DNA from: an uncultured Muribaculaceae bacterium
GTDB lineage: Bacteria > Bacteroidota > Bacteroidia > Bacteroidales > Muribaculaceae
Reading direction: 5' to 3'
Assembly (NCBI GenBank): GCA_910577315.1
Contig: CAJTME010000013.1
Coordinates: 35,534-99,533 of the forward strand
DNA length: 64,000 nt
This document shows positions 34,688 to 43,288 of this stretch, one piece after another (position 1 is the stretch's first letter; each line of letters opens with the position of its first letter). The translations under genes and the position numbers were made by a program. Below the pieces are notes generated by a model. That model made no database searches. It was not told where the DNA came from and saw nothing but the letters and a program-made list of their open reading frames with translations.

Positions 34688-36435
34688 ATAGAAATATGGT
34701 GAAGGGATTGGTGGATTTCGATATTGAGAGGTTTTATCTTGGTAGTGTCGATTTTCCACACCACGGCTCCATGAGGAGGAATGTGGGTGGCGAAAGGCGT
34801 TTCTGAAGAGAGTGTCTTGAGTGATTCCTGGCCCGACAGCAATTCCTGACCCATGGCAAATCCGCGTGGAATCTCCAGATAGTCGAATGCGTGGTCGGGA
34901 ATGTTGATTTCAACCCTTGCCTCCTCGTCTGAGAAGTTTACGGCAATTACAAGCACTTCGTTGCCATAGGCACGGAGGAATGCGAAATGACGGTGGGGAT
35001 TGAAGCGGGGATTGTCATAGTTGACATACATCAGATCGAAGAATTTACCCTGGGATATTGCATCCTCCGAGTTGCACAGGTTGAGCACGCGTGCATAGAA
35101 ATCGCGCAGGCGCTGCTCGCTTTCCGTGAGCGGGCCGTCGCAATTGCCGTGGTTGAGCCAGCGGCGCAGGGTGGGGATGCTCCAGTAGTCGAAGATGGTG
35201 GTGCGGCCGTCAAGCCCGCTGTATCCTTCGGCCTCGGCGGCGGGTTCGCCCAGTTCCTGACCGGCGTAGAGCATGAACGGCCCGGTTGAAATCATTGAGC
35301 TGACCACCAGCGATGGAACGACACGCCACGGGTCGCCGGCATATTGCTCGGAGGCGAAGCGCTGCTCGTCGTGGTTTTCGAGGAAATTGAGCATGTTGGG
35401 GGCGATGCCGTCCACGGTCTGCCAGCATGATGTCAGGGTGGCGGCGGAATGATTGGCTGTCTCGATGGCGCGGAGCGAGTCGTAGAGGTTGACCTTATCG
35501 TAAAGGTAATCGAAGCCGGCCGAGAAGATGTACTGGCGGTAGATGCCCACGTCATACAGCTCGGCGATGAAGACGATGTCGGGATTTATTTCCTTGACCT
35601 GGGGGATTGCCCATCGCCAGAAGTCTACCGGCACCATGTGGGCCATGTCGCAGCGGAAGCCGTCAATGCCTTTGGCGGCCCAATACCGCAGGATATGGAG
35701 CATTTTCAGCCATGTGGACGGCACCGGGGAATAATGCCGCGAGTGGTCGCCGGGGTCGAAACCGTAGTTGAGCTTCACCGTGTCATACCAGTTGTATTTG
35801 CCCGGAAAGGCGGTGAAACAGTCGTCGCCCGATGCGCGGGCCGGGAATTCCACGTAAGCGTCAGCCCCCTGGCCCAGGTCTACTTCCCACGGCGAGAACT
35901 GCTGGCGGGTGATATAGTAGAAATTGTTGTTCGGGTCGAAAAACATTTCCTTGTTGTCGCCCTGACCGAGGTCCTCGATGCCCTTGGGGCGGGCGTCGGA
36001 ATGGTATTCGCGCCCCACATGGTTTGGCACGAAGTCAATTATTACTTTGAGCCCGGCACGGTGGGTGCGTATCACCAACCGTTCGAACTCCTTTATTCGG
36101 GACGGCACATCCACGGCCAGGTCGGGGTCGATGTCGTAATAGTCGGTGATGGCATAGGGGCTGCCGGCTTTGCCCTTGATGATGTGCGGATTATGGCGCG
36201 GAATACCGTAGCGGGTATAATCGGGCGTGTGTGCGTGCTCGATTACGCCGGTGTACCACACGTGGGTGGCGCCGAGCGAGCGGATTTGCCGCAAGATGCC
36301 CGGCGTTATGTCGTTGAGGCGCCCAGATCCGTTCTGCTCGATGGTACCGTCTTTCACCGGCTCCGGATTGTAGTTGGCGAACAGTCGGGGCAGCAACTGG
36401 TAGATGATTGGTTTGAGCGCTTCTTTCTTTTTCAT
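34684..36435 (-). CDS. Glycoside hydrolase family 13 alpha-amylase-like enzyme, cytoplasmic
   Basis: A 583-residue GH13 enzyme with no signal peptide. The (beta/alpha)8 barrel carries all conserved regions: VIIDFVPNHVGRE (region I), GIDGFRCDMAHM (nucleophile Asp, region II), VFIAELYDVG (acid/base Glu, region III) and FLENHDEQR (transition-state Asp, region IV). A C-terminal beta domain covers about 480-560. Location suggests work on internal glycogen or imported maltodextrins; GH13 subfamily unknown. It lies 20 bases after the patatin gene and overlaps prs, so three genes share one message. Confidence 0.94.
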   Translation of the reverse strand: MKKKEALKPIIYQLLPRLFANYNPEPVKDGTIEQNGSGRLNDITPGILRQIRSLGATHVWYTGVIEHAHTPDYTRYGIPRHNPHIIKGKAGSPYAITDYYDIDPDLAVDVPSRIKEFERLVIRTHRAGLKVIIDFVPNHVGREYHSDARPKGIEDLGQGDNKEMFFDPNNNFYYITRQQFSPWEVDLGQGADAYVEFPARASGDDCFTAFPGKYNWYDTVKLNYGFDPGDHSRHYSPVPSTWLKMLHILRYWAAKGIDGFRCDMAHMVPVDFWRWAIPQVKEINPDIVFIAELYDVGIYRQYIFSAGFDYLYDKVNLYDSLRAIETANHSAATLTSCWQTVDGIAPNMLNFLENHDEQRFASEQYAGDPWRVVPSLVVSSMISTGPFMLYAGQELGEPAAEAEGYSGLDGRTTIFDYWSIPTLRRWLNHGNCDGPLTESEQRLRDFYARVLNLCNSEDAISQGKFFDLMYVNYDNPRFNPHRHFAFLRAYGNEVLVIAVNFSDEEARVEINIPDHAFDYLEIPRGFAMGQELLSGQESLKTLSSETPFATHIPPHGAVVWKIDTTKIKPLNIEIHQSLHHISI

Positions 36436-36455
36436 GATTGCAGGTTTTGGAGTGA

Positions 36456-37286
36456 TTATAGGTTTGATTTGGCAGGGAGCGGTTTCTGCCAGAGGCCTGC
36501 GTCGCGCAGTGCTTTTCGGGTGTGGATATAGCCGCTCATATATACATTATTAATATACCGCAGGTCGAAAGTGCTGTAATGGGCGATTTCGAGCGGTTCA
36601 ACGTTCAGGTCGCAAAGGGCCATGTCCTTGTATTGGTTTGCCTTGGCCATAAGATTGTAGGTGCGCATGGCCACCGAGAAGAATGAATCGGCCTTGACCT
36701 TGTTGGCCAGCGGACTGACGTTCACTCCAATCAGATAGTCGCATTTGTCGCGGATAATCCACGCCGGATGATTGCGCAGTACGCCTCCGTCCACATAGTG
36801 TATGCCGCCGATCTTGACCGGCTTGAACGCTATGGGTATGCAGCATGATGCGATGACACGCTCGGCTATGGGGCCGTGGTCAAACACAACCGGCACACCA
36901 TGGTCGAAGTCTGTGGCGCCAAGGTAAATCGGCAGCGGCAGATCCTCGATATTATGGTATTTGCCTAAGTTCTTCGCAATGAATTTCATGAACGGAACCA
37001 TGCTGAACACACCGCCGCCCTTGGGCCTGAACCCGACGAAATCGGTGAAACTGCTGCCGGCGAACAGCTTTGGAAATTCAGAGGGAGTGACCCCGGCGGC
37101 ATATAATGCCGCGACAATGCTGCCCGCGCTGACGCCGGCGATGACATCGGGGCGATGGCCGCCCTCTTCAAGAGCTGCCAACGCGCCGGCATGGGCGAAT
37201 CCGCGGGCACCGCCGCCCGAAAGGGCGACGCCGAGCCTGACGCGGGGCGCTGCGGACTGAGTGGAATTTTCTTTGCCGGTTTCCAT
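36456..37286 (-). CDS. Patatin-like phospholipase
   Basis: A 276-residue lipid acyl hydrolase. The oxyanion hole is GVALSGGGARGFAHAG (residues 18-33), the nucleophile elbow is GVSAGS and the catalytic-dyad Asp is in VDGGVLRNH. It has no signal peptide, unlike secreted relatives, so it should act in the cytoplasm or at the inner membrane. Similar to RssA/YchK-type proteins. It is the first gene of an operon with the amylase and prs. Confidence 0.93.
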   Translation of the reverse strand: METGKENSTQSAAPRVRLGVALSGGGARGFAHAGALAALEEGGHRPDVIAGVSAGSIVAALYAAGVTPSEFPKLFAGSSFTDFVGFRPKGGGVFSMVPFMKFIAKNLGKYHNIEDLPLPIYLGATDFDHGVPVVFDHGPIAERVIASCCIPIAFKPVKIGGIHYVDGGVLRNHPAWIIRDKCDYLIGVNVSPLANKVKADSFFSVAMRTYNLMAKANQYKDMALCDLNVEPLEIAHYSTFDLRYINNVYMSGYIHTRKALRDAGLWQKPLPAKSNL

Positions 37287-37296
37287 AAACGTGCCA

Positions 37297-37328
37297 CAAA
37301 GTTAGTGAAATCGCCTCGTACTGACAAA
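37297..37328 (-). promoter_or_regulatory. Promoter of patatin/amylase/prs operon
   Basis: Minus strand: -33 TTTG (complement of 37325-37328), -7 TAACTTTG (complement of 37297-37304), spacer 20; the box ends 10 bases before the ATG, giving a very short leader. Confidence 0.72.
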
Positions 37329-37397
37329 ATTTTCGGCGCCGAAATGCCCGCTTCCCAACTTTTTTGAACTTTGCATTGCAGTTACGCCCGAATTTAG

Positions 37398-37405
37398 TAA
37401 CTTTG
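37398..37405 (+). promoter_or_regulatory. -7 box of valS
   Basis: TAACTTTG on the plus strand, 51 bases before the ATG. The best -33 candidate is ATTG at 37375-37378 (spacer 19). It is divergent from the patatin promoter. Confidence 0.65.
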
Positions 37406-37456
37406 CACGATAAAACACCCTCTTGACAATCATTCCCCAAAGCGAACTATATAGCG

Positions 37457-40102
37457 ATGAAAGAATTAGCAACGGTTTACAACCCCGCTGAAGTAGAAGA
37501 TAAATGGTATGAATACTGGATGGCCAACCGGCTTTTCCATTCCGAACCCGATGCCCGCGAGCCTTACACCATCGTGATTCCGCCGCCAAACGTGACCGGC
37601 GTCCTCCACATGGGCCACATGCTCAACAACACCATTCAGGATATTCTTGTGCGCCGCGCCCGCATGATGGGTAAAAACGCGCTCTGGGTGCCCGGCACCG
37701 ACCATGCCTCAATCTCCACCGAAACCAAGGTGATTGCAAAACTTGCCGCTGAGGGAATCAAGAAAACCGACCTCACCCGCGAGCAGTTCCTCGAACATGC
37801 CTGGGAATGGACCCGCAAGCATGGCGGCATAATCCTCCAGCAGCTGCGCAAGCTCGGCGCTTCGTGCGACTGGGAACGCACCGCGTTCACTATGGACGAG
37901 GAGCGCAGCAAGGCCGTCGTGAAGGTTTTCTGCGACTTATATGAGAAAGGACTGATTTACCGTGGTCTGCGCATGGTCAACTGGGACCCCAAAAACCTTA
38001 CGGCCATCAGCGACGACGAGGTATTCTTCGAAACCGAGCAGTCCAAGCTCTACTACCTTAAATATTATGTGGCCGATGATCCCGAGGGTCGGTATGCGGT
38101 GGTCGCAACCACCCGTCCCGAGACCATCATGGGCGACACGGCCATGTGCATAAACCCCAAGGATCCCAAAAACGAGTGGCTCAAGGGCAAGAAAGTAATC
38201 GTGCCTCTGGTGGGCCGCGTGATTCCCGTTATCGAAGACCGCTATGTCGACATCGAGTTCGGCACAGGCTGCCTCAAGGTAACCCCCGCGCATGACAAGA
38301 ACGACAACATGCTCGGCAAGAAGCACAATCTCGAGACCATTGACATTTTCAACGACGATGCCACCATCGCCGAATGTGCCGGAATGTACGTCGGCATGGA
38401 CCGCTTTGACTGCCGCGAGGCCATCGCCAAGGACCTGGCCGCTGCCGGGCTGCTCGAAAAAGTCGAGGACTACACCAACAACGTGGGCCTCTCCGAGCGC
38501 ACCAAAGTGGCTATCGAGCCCCGTCTGTCGCTGCAATGGTTCGTAGACATGAAGCATTTTGCCGACATCTCGCTCTCGCCCGTGATGGACGACATCATCC
38601 GTTTCGTCCCCGAAAAATACAAGACCACCTACCGCAACTGGCTTGAAAACATCCAGGACTGGTGCATCTCGCGTCAGCTGTGGTGGGGACACCGTATTCC
38701 CGCATATTATTACATCGACCCGGCCGACGGCGAGGAGAAATTTGTCGTTGCCGAGACCGCCGATAAAGCTCTTGAAAAAGTGCGTGCGGTTGAAGGCTGC
38801 GCGGCCTATACGATGGCCGACATCCGCCAGGATGAAGGCGCTCTCGACACATGGTTCTCCTCATGGCTATGGCCCATCACGCTTTTTGACGGCATCAATA
38901 ATCCAGGAAACAAGGAAATCAGTTACTACTATCCTACCGCTACCCTGGTCACCGGTCCTGACATCATCTTCTTCTGGGTTGCCCGCATGATTATGGCCGG
39001 CTATGAATACGTCGGCAAGGAACCCTTCAAGAACGTATATTTCACCGGCATCGTACGCGACAACCTCGGCCGTAAGATGTCGAAATCCCTCGGCAACTCG
39101 CCCGATCCCCTCGACCTTATCGCCAAATTCGGCGCCGACGGTGTCCGCATGGGCATGATGCTTTCGGCTCCCGCCGGCAACGACATCATGTTTGACGAGC
39201 GCCTCTGCGAGCAAGGCCGTAACTTCTGCAACAAGATTTGGAATGCCTTCCGTCTGCTGCAGGGTTGGGAAATCGACGACAATGCTCCCGTTCCCACCGT
39301 AAACCGCATGGCCGTCGAATGGTTCGACAACCGCCTGAGCGCCACCGTCGCTGAAATTAACGACCTCTTCGGCAAATTCCGCCTCAACGAGGCCCTGATG
39401 GCAGTTTACCGCCTGTTCTGGGACGATTTCTCATCGTGGTATCTCGAAATGGTCAAACCCGCTTACGGCAAACCTATCGACCGCCCCACGATGGAAGCTA
39501 CCCGCAGGTATTTCGACGCCCTGCTGCGCCTGCTCCATCCGTTCATGCCTTTCATCACCGAGGAGCTGTGGCAGCATCTCGAAGGGCGCCGCGAAGGAGA
39601 GTCAATCATGTATGCCAACATGCCCGGTGCCGTAGGTTTCAATGCTGAACTCGATTCGACCGTCGCTTTGGCTCAGGAGGTTATCTCGGGAGTGCGAGCC
39701 GCCCGTGCCCGCAAGAACATCCCGGCCAAGGAAACCCTCAACCTCCATGTCATCGGCTCTGTTCCCAATTCCGTCCTTCCCCTCATCAAGAAACTGGCCA
39801 ATGTCGACGAAATCAAGATGAATGCCGAGAAAGACCCCGCCGCGGCGTCGTTCATGGTCGGCACGCTTGAATTCAACGTACCTCTTGCCTCGTCGATTGA
39901 TGTTGATGCGGAAGTAGCCCGACTTGAAAAGGACATCGCCTACCTTGAAGGCTTCAAGGCATCCATCGAGAAAAAACTGTCGAACGAGCGCTTCGTCAAC
40001 AACGCTCCTGTCGCTGTTGTCGATGGCGAACGCAAAAAGCTCGCCGACACCCTCTCGAAACTGGAAGCCAACCGTGCAACCCTCGCAGCGTTGAAAGCAT
40101 AA
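37457..40102 (+). CDS. valS: Valyl-tRNA synthetase
   Basis: Charges tRNA-Val. 881 residues, the full family length. HIGH motif in TGVLHMGHMLNN near residue 53, editing domain about 190-370 (VVATTRPETIMGDTA), KMSKS motif in RKMSKSLGNSPDP near residue 540, and a C-terminal coiled-coil arm from about 815 (VDAEVARLEKDIAYLEGFKA) that grips the tRNA. The next gene begins one base after the stop. Confidence 0.98.
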   Translation: MKELATVYNPAEVEDKWYEYWMANRLFHSEPDAREPYTIVIPPPNVTGVLHMGHMLNNTIQDILVRRARMMGKNALWVPGTDHASISTETKVIAKLAAEGIKKTDLTREQFLEHAWEWTRKHGGIILQQLRKLGASCDWERTAFTMDEERSKAVVKVFCDLYEKGLIYRGLRMVNWDPKNLTAISDDEVFFETEQSKLYYLKYYVADDPEGRYAVVATTRPETIMGDTAMCINPKDPKNEWLKGKKVIVPLVGRVIPVIEDRYVDIEFGTGCLKVTPAHDKNDNMLGKKHNLETIDIFNDDATIAECAGMYVGMDRFDCREAIAKDLAAAGLLEKVEDYTNNVGLSERTKVAIEPRLSLQWFVDMKHFADISLSPVMDDIIRFVPEKYKTTYRNWLENIQDWCISRQLWWGHRIPAYYYIDPADGEEKFVVAETADKALEKVRAVEGCAAYTMADIRQDEGALDTWFSSWLWPITLFDGINNPGNKEISYYYPTATLVTGPDIIFFWVARMIMAGYEYVGKEPFKNVYFTGIVRDNLGRKMSKSLGNSPDPLDLIAKFGADGVRMGMMLSAPAGNDIMFDERLCEQGRNFCNKIWNAFRLLQGWEIDDNAPVPTVNRMAVEWFDNRLSATVAEINDLFGKFRLNEALMAVYRLFWDDFSSWYLEMVKPAYGKPIDRPTMEATRRYFDALLRLLHPFMPFITEELWQHLEGRREGESIMYANMPGAVGFNAELDSTVALAQEVISGVRAARARKNIPAKETLNLHVIGSVPNSVLPLIKKLANVDEIKMNAEKDPAAASFMVGTLEFNVPLASSIDVDAEVARLEKDIAYLEGFKASIEKKLSNERFVNNAPVAVVDGERKKLADTLSKLEANRATLAALKA

Positions 40103-40103
40103 C

Positions 40104-41156
40104 ATGATTTCACCCCTCCACGAAGACAAGAAGATACAGGCCCTGCGCGATATTATCGATGAGGCCGAGCGCATAGTTGTCGTGACCCACATGGGTCCCG
40201 ACGGCGATGCTATCGGTTCGTCGACGGCTTTCTGCAACGTAATGGGCCGTCTCGGAAAGGAAGCCCGTGTTGTCATCCCCGACATGATGCTGGCTTCGCT
40301 CCGTTCCGTACCGGGTGCAAAGGATGTCACCGATGCCACCCGTTATCCCGATTTCGCAAAGCAGCTCATTGAAGACGCCGACCTCATTGTATGCCTTGAT
40401 TTCAATGCTCTCAAGCGCATCAGCAAGCTCGGCGATCTCGTGGCGAAGGCAACTGCTAAAAAGGTGCTCATCGACCACCATCTCGACCCTGAGGATTTCG
40501 CCGACGTGACAATATCGCGTCCCGAGATGTCCTCGACCTGCTATCTGCTGTTCAAGGTGCTATGCGCCCTGGAGATGTTCGACGACATCGACAAGAAAGC
40601 CGCCGAGAGCATCCTGACAGGCATGATGACCGACACCGGCAACTTTTCATACAACTGCGCCGACCCCGAACTTTATGTCGTCGTGAGCGAGCTCGTGAAA
40701 AAAGGCGCCGACAAGGAACGCATCTACCGTCAGCAGTTCGAGACCCACTCCGAAGATTCGATACGCCTCAACTCGTATGCTTTGCTGGAAAAGCTGGAAG
40801 TGTGGCCCGATATGGGCGCCGCGCTTATAACACTCAGCCGCGACGAACTCAACCGCTTCCATTATACGAAAGGGGACACGGAGGGACTGGTCAACCGCCC
40901 GCTGGCCATTCCCGGCGTGGTGTATTCGGCTTTTCTCCGCGAAGAGGACGGATACGTGAAGGTATCGATGCGCTCGCTTGGCAATTTCCCGGTGAACGAA
41001 GTGTGCCGCGAATATTTTGGCGGCGGAGGCCACCTCAATGCCGCCGGCGGGGAATTGCCCGGCACGCTTGAAAACGCCGCCGAGCTGTTCCGCTCGCTGC
41101 TTCCCACCAACAAAGAATTATATCTCGGCGGACATTCAGCCGCCAAATCCCAATAA
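40104..41156 (+). CDS. nrnA: DHH-family phosphoesterase, NrnA-like oligoribonuclease/pAp phosphatase
   Basis: Degrades very short RNAs and dephosphorylates pAp in species lacking Orn. 350 residues. DHH domain motifs: VTHMGPDGDAIGSS, DADLIVCLDFNAL, LIDHHLDP (DHH), MMTDTGNFSY. The DHHA1 domain carries the C-terminal GGGGHLNAAGG. Start follows valS by one base. Confidence 0.93.
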   Translation: MISPLHEDKKIQALRDIIDEAERIVVVTHMGPDGDAIGSSTAFCNVMGRLGKEARVVIPDMMLASLRSVPGAKDVTDATRYPDFAKQLIEDADLIVCLDFNALKRISKLGDLVAKATAKKVLIDHHLDPEDFADVTISRPEMSSTCYLLFKVLCALEMFDDIDKKAAESILTGMMTDTGNFSYNCADPELYVVVSELVKKGADKERIYRQQFETHSEDSIRLNSYALLEKLEVWPDMGAALITLSRDELNRFHYTKGDTEGLVNRPLAIPGVVYSAFLREEDGYVKVSMRSLGNFPVNEVCREYFGGGGHLNAAGGELPGTLENAAELFRSLLPTNKELYLGGHSAAKSQ

Positions 41157-41178
41157 CCCCTCTCCTCACATCTCTATT

Positions 41179-41751
41179 ATGACAATTACCAAAACATTCG
41201 GGTGCATGGCCATAGCCGCCGCTGCCGCCATCGTATTTTCCTCGTGCAGCGACAGCAAAACCTACGCCGAACTGCTCACCGATGAAAACCATTACGTAAA
41301 CGCCTTTCTCGCCGACCAGCGCGTGGTGAACTCCATCCCGGCCGACACCGTGTTTGAGTATGGCGAGAACGCTCCGTATTACCGTCTGGACGAGGACGGC
41401 AACCTGTATATGCAGGTGGTCAGCCCCGGCACCCCCGGCGAGAAAGCGAGCTATAACGACTTGGTATATTTCCGCTTCACACGCTATAATATCGCCACCT
41501 ATGCCGACGGCGAATTCGGCAGTTCCGACGGCAACGACGAGGTGCTCGGCGGAAATCTGTCGTTCCGTTACGGCAATTACGAACTGAATTCGTCATACAG
41601 TTATGGTGTAGGCATCCAGACACCTCTCCAGTACCTTCCCATCGACGCACAGGTCAATATTGTGATAAAAAGCCAGTATGGCATGTCGTCGGAAATGTCA
41701 AACGTTATTCCTTATCTTTATTCAATACGGTATTTCAAACCGAAAATCTAA
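41179..41751 (+). CDS. DUF4827-family lipoprotein
   Basis: A 190-residue lipoprotein; the ATG at 41179 gives a signal peptide with lipobox FSSC, whereas upstream in-frame codons fall in nrnA. The mature part (TYAELLTDENHYVNAFLADQ, YNDLVYFRFTRYNIATYADG) fits DUF4827, an FKBP-like fold family confined to Bacteroidetes and of unknown function. It sits between nrnA and glmM, an arrangement I believe is common in the order. Confidence 0.85.
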   Translation: MTITKTFGCMAIAAAAAIVFSSCSDSKTYAELLTDENHYVNAFLADQRVVNSIPADTVFEYGENAPYYRLDEDGNLYMQVVSPGTPGEKASYNDLVYFRFTRYNIATYADGEFGSSDGNDEVLGGNLSFRYGNYELNSSYSYGVGIQTPLQYLPIDAQVNIVIKSQYGMSSEMSNVIPYLYSIRYFKPKI

Positions 41752-41773
41752 CTTTTTTAACTCCTAACAGCTC

Positions 41774-43162
41774 ATGTCACTCATCAAGTCAATATCCGGC
41801 ATCCGCGGCACAATCGGCGGTGCTCCCGGCGAAGGCCTGTCGCCCCTTGACGTTGTTAAATTCACAGCTGCGTTCGCCCTGTTCATCGAGGGCAGCACAA
41901 CCCGCTCTTCGCGCACCATCGTGGTGGGTCGTGACGCCCGCCTCTCGGGCCAGATGGTTTCTGACCTCGTGTGCGGCACTCTTGTGGGAATGGGTTTTGA
42001 TGTGGTCAACATCGGCCTTGCCTCTACTCCTACCACCGAAATCGCGGTTGTCAAGGAGGGCGCTTGCGGCGGCCTGATTCTCACCGCCTCACACAATCCC
42101 CTGCAATGGAATGCGCTCAAGCTCCTCAACGAAAAAGGTGAGTTCCTCAACGATGAGGAAGGCAAAGCCGTTCTTAAAATTGCCGAGGATGAATCATTTG
42201 TGTTCGCACCCGTCGACAAACTCGGCAAAGTATATGTGAACAATACCTACAACCGCAAGCATATCGACGATGTGCTCGCCCTTCCCCTGGTGGATGCCGA
42301 CGCGATTGCCAAGGCCGGCTTCACGGTGGCCGTGGATTGCATCAACTCGGTTGGCGGTGTGGTTATTCCCGAACTTCTCCGCGCCCTTGGCGTGAAGAAT
42401 ATCATCGAGCTTAACTGCGAGCCTAACGGACGCTTCGCCCACACTCCCGAACCCATTCCCGAAAACCTCACCGACATAGCTGCGCTTGTTAAGGAAAGTG
42501 GCGCCGATGTTGGTTTCGTGGTTGACCCCGACGTTGACCGTCTGGCAATCGTGCAGGATGGTGGCGAAATGTTCGGCGAGGAATACACCCTTGTCGCCAT
42601 CGCCGATTATGTCCTTGCCCATACTCCCGGCTCAACCGTATCCAACCTCAGCTCGAGCCGCGCCCTCCGCGACGTCACTGAGGCACATGGCTGCACCTAC
42701 ACCGCAGCTGCCGTTGGCGAGGTAAACGTCACCACCGAGATGAAGCGCACAGGCGCTGTAATCGGCGGCGAAGGCAATGGCGGAGTCATCTATCCCGAAC
42801 TTCACTATGGCCGCGATGCGCTTGTCGGTGTCGCCCTCTTCCTCACGCTGATGGCAAAGACCGGCCGTAAGCCGAGCGAGATTCGCGCCATGATGCCCGA
42901 ATATTGCATATATAAGACCAAGGTGCAGCTCCAGCCCGGGCTCAATGTCGACAAACTGCTTGTGCAGATCAAGGAAAAGTATGCCGACGAGAAAATCACC
43001 GACATTGACGGCGTCAATATTGATTTCGCCGATTCATGGGTACACCTGCGCAAGAGCAATACCGAGCCCATCGTGCGTGTTTATTCCGAAGCCCAGACAC
43101 CCGAGAAAGCCGAAGCCCTCGCCAACAGTGTCAAGGACGTCATCCTTGCGATGATTGATTAA
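41774..43162 (+). CDS. glmM: Phosphoglucosamine mutase
   Basis: Interconverts glucosamine-6-phosphate and glucosamine-1-phosphate for peptidoglycan and lipopolysaccharide. 462 residues. Phospho-serine loop LTASHNPLQWNALKLL near residue 100, metal-binding loop VDPDVDRLAIV, sugar-binding GGEGNGGVIYPEL, and phosphate-binding C-terminus RKSNTEPIVRVYSEA. The family includes phosphomannomutases, but the active-site SHNPxxxNxxK favours GlmM. Confidence 0.92.
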   Translation: MSLIKSISGIRGTIGGAPGEGLSPLDVVKFTAAFALFIEGSTTRSSRTIVVGRDARLSGQMVSDLVCGTLVGMGFDVVNIGLASTPTTEIAVVKEGACGGLILTASHNPLQWNALKLLNEKGEFLNDEEGKAVLKIAEDESFVFAPVDKLGKVYVNNTYNRKHIDDVLALPLVDADAIAKAGFTVAVDCINSVGGVVIPELLRALGVKNIIELNCEPNGRFAHTPEPIPENLTDIAALVKESGADVGFVVDPDVDRLAIVQDGGEMFGEEYTLVAIADYVLAHTPGSTVSNLSSSRALRDVTEAHGCTYTAAAVGEVNVTTEMKRTGAVIGGEGNGGVIYPELHYGRDALVGVALFLTLMAKTGRKPSEIRAMMPEYCIYKTKVQLQPGLNVDKLLVQIKEKYADEKITDIDGVNIDFADSWVHLRKSNTEPIVRVYSEAQTPEKAEALANSVKDVILAMID

Positions 43163-43171
43163 CCGATATTA

Positions 43172-43208
43172 AGAGGGTGTCTAATAACATTTGGTATTAA
43201 ACGCCCTC
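43172..43208. terminator. Hairpin after glmM
   Basis: AGAGGGTGT (43172-43180) pairs with ACGCCCTCT (43200-43208) with a G-U, and TAATA / TATTA extend it. It lies 9 bases past the glmM stop. Confidence 0.65.
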
Positions 43209-43218
43209 TAAGAATACT

Positions 43219-43261
43219 GAATCGGGAATCTTGAAAAACACTGACATTCAAGATTCCCGAT
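43219..43261. repeat. 16-bp perfect inverted repeat before ABC-F gene
   Basis: AATCGGGAATCTTGAA (43219-43234) and its exact reverse complement (43246-43261) with an 11-base loop. It ends 27 bases before the ABC-F ATG, so it could be a terminator or a translation-controlling leader structure. No -7 box is seen between it and the gene. Confidence 0.75.
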
Positions 43262-43288
43262 TTAACGTCAAATAGAGTTCTCTGATAT

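Noticed and set aside
43172..43261. Insertion sequence remnant between glmM and the ABC-F gene
   Set aside because: Two nested hairpins were considered as IS ends, but they are only about 10 bases apart, with no target duplication or transposase trace.
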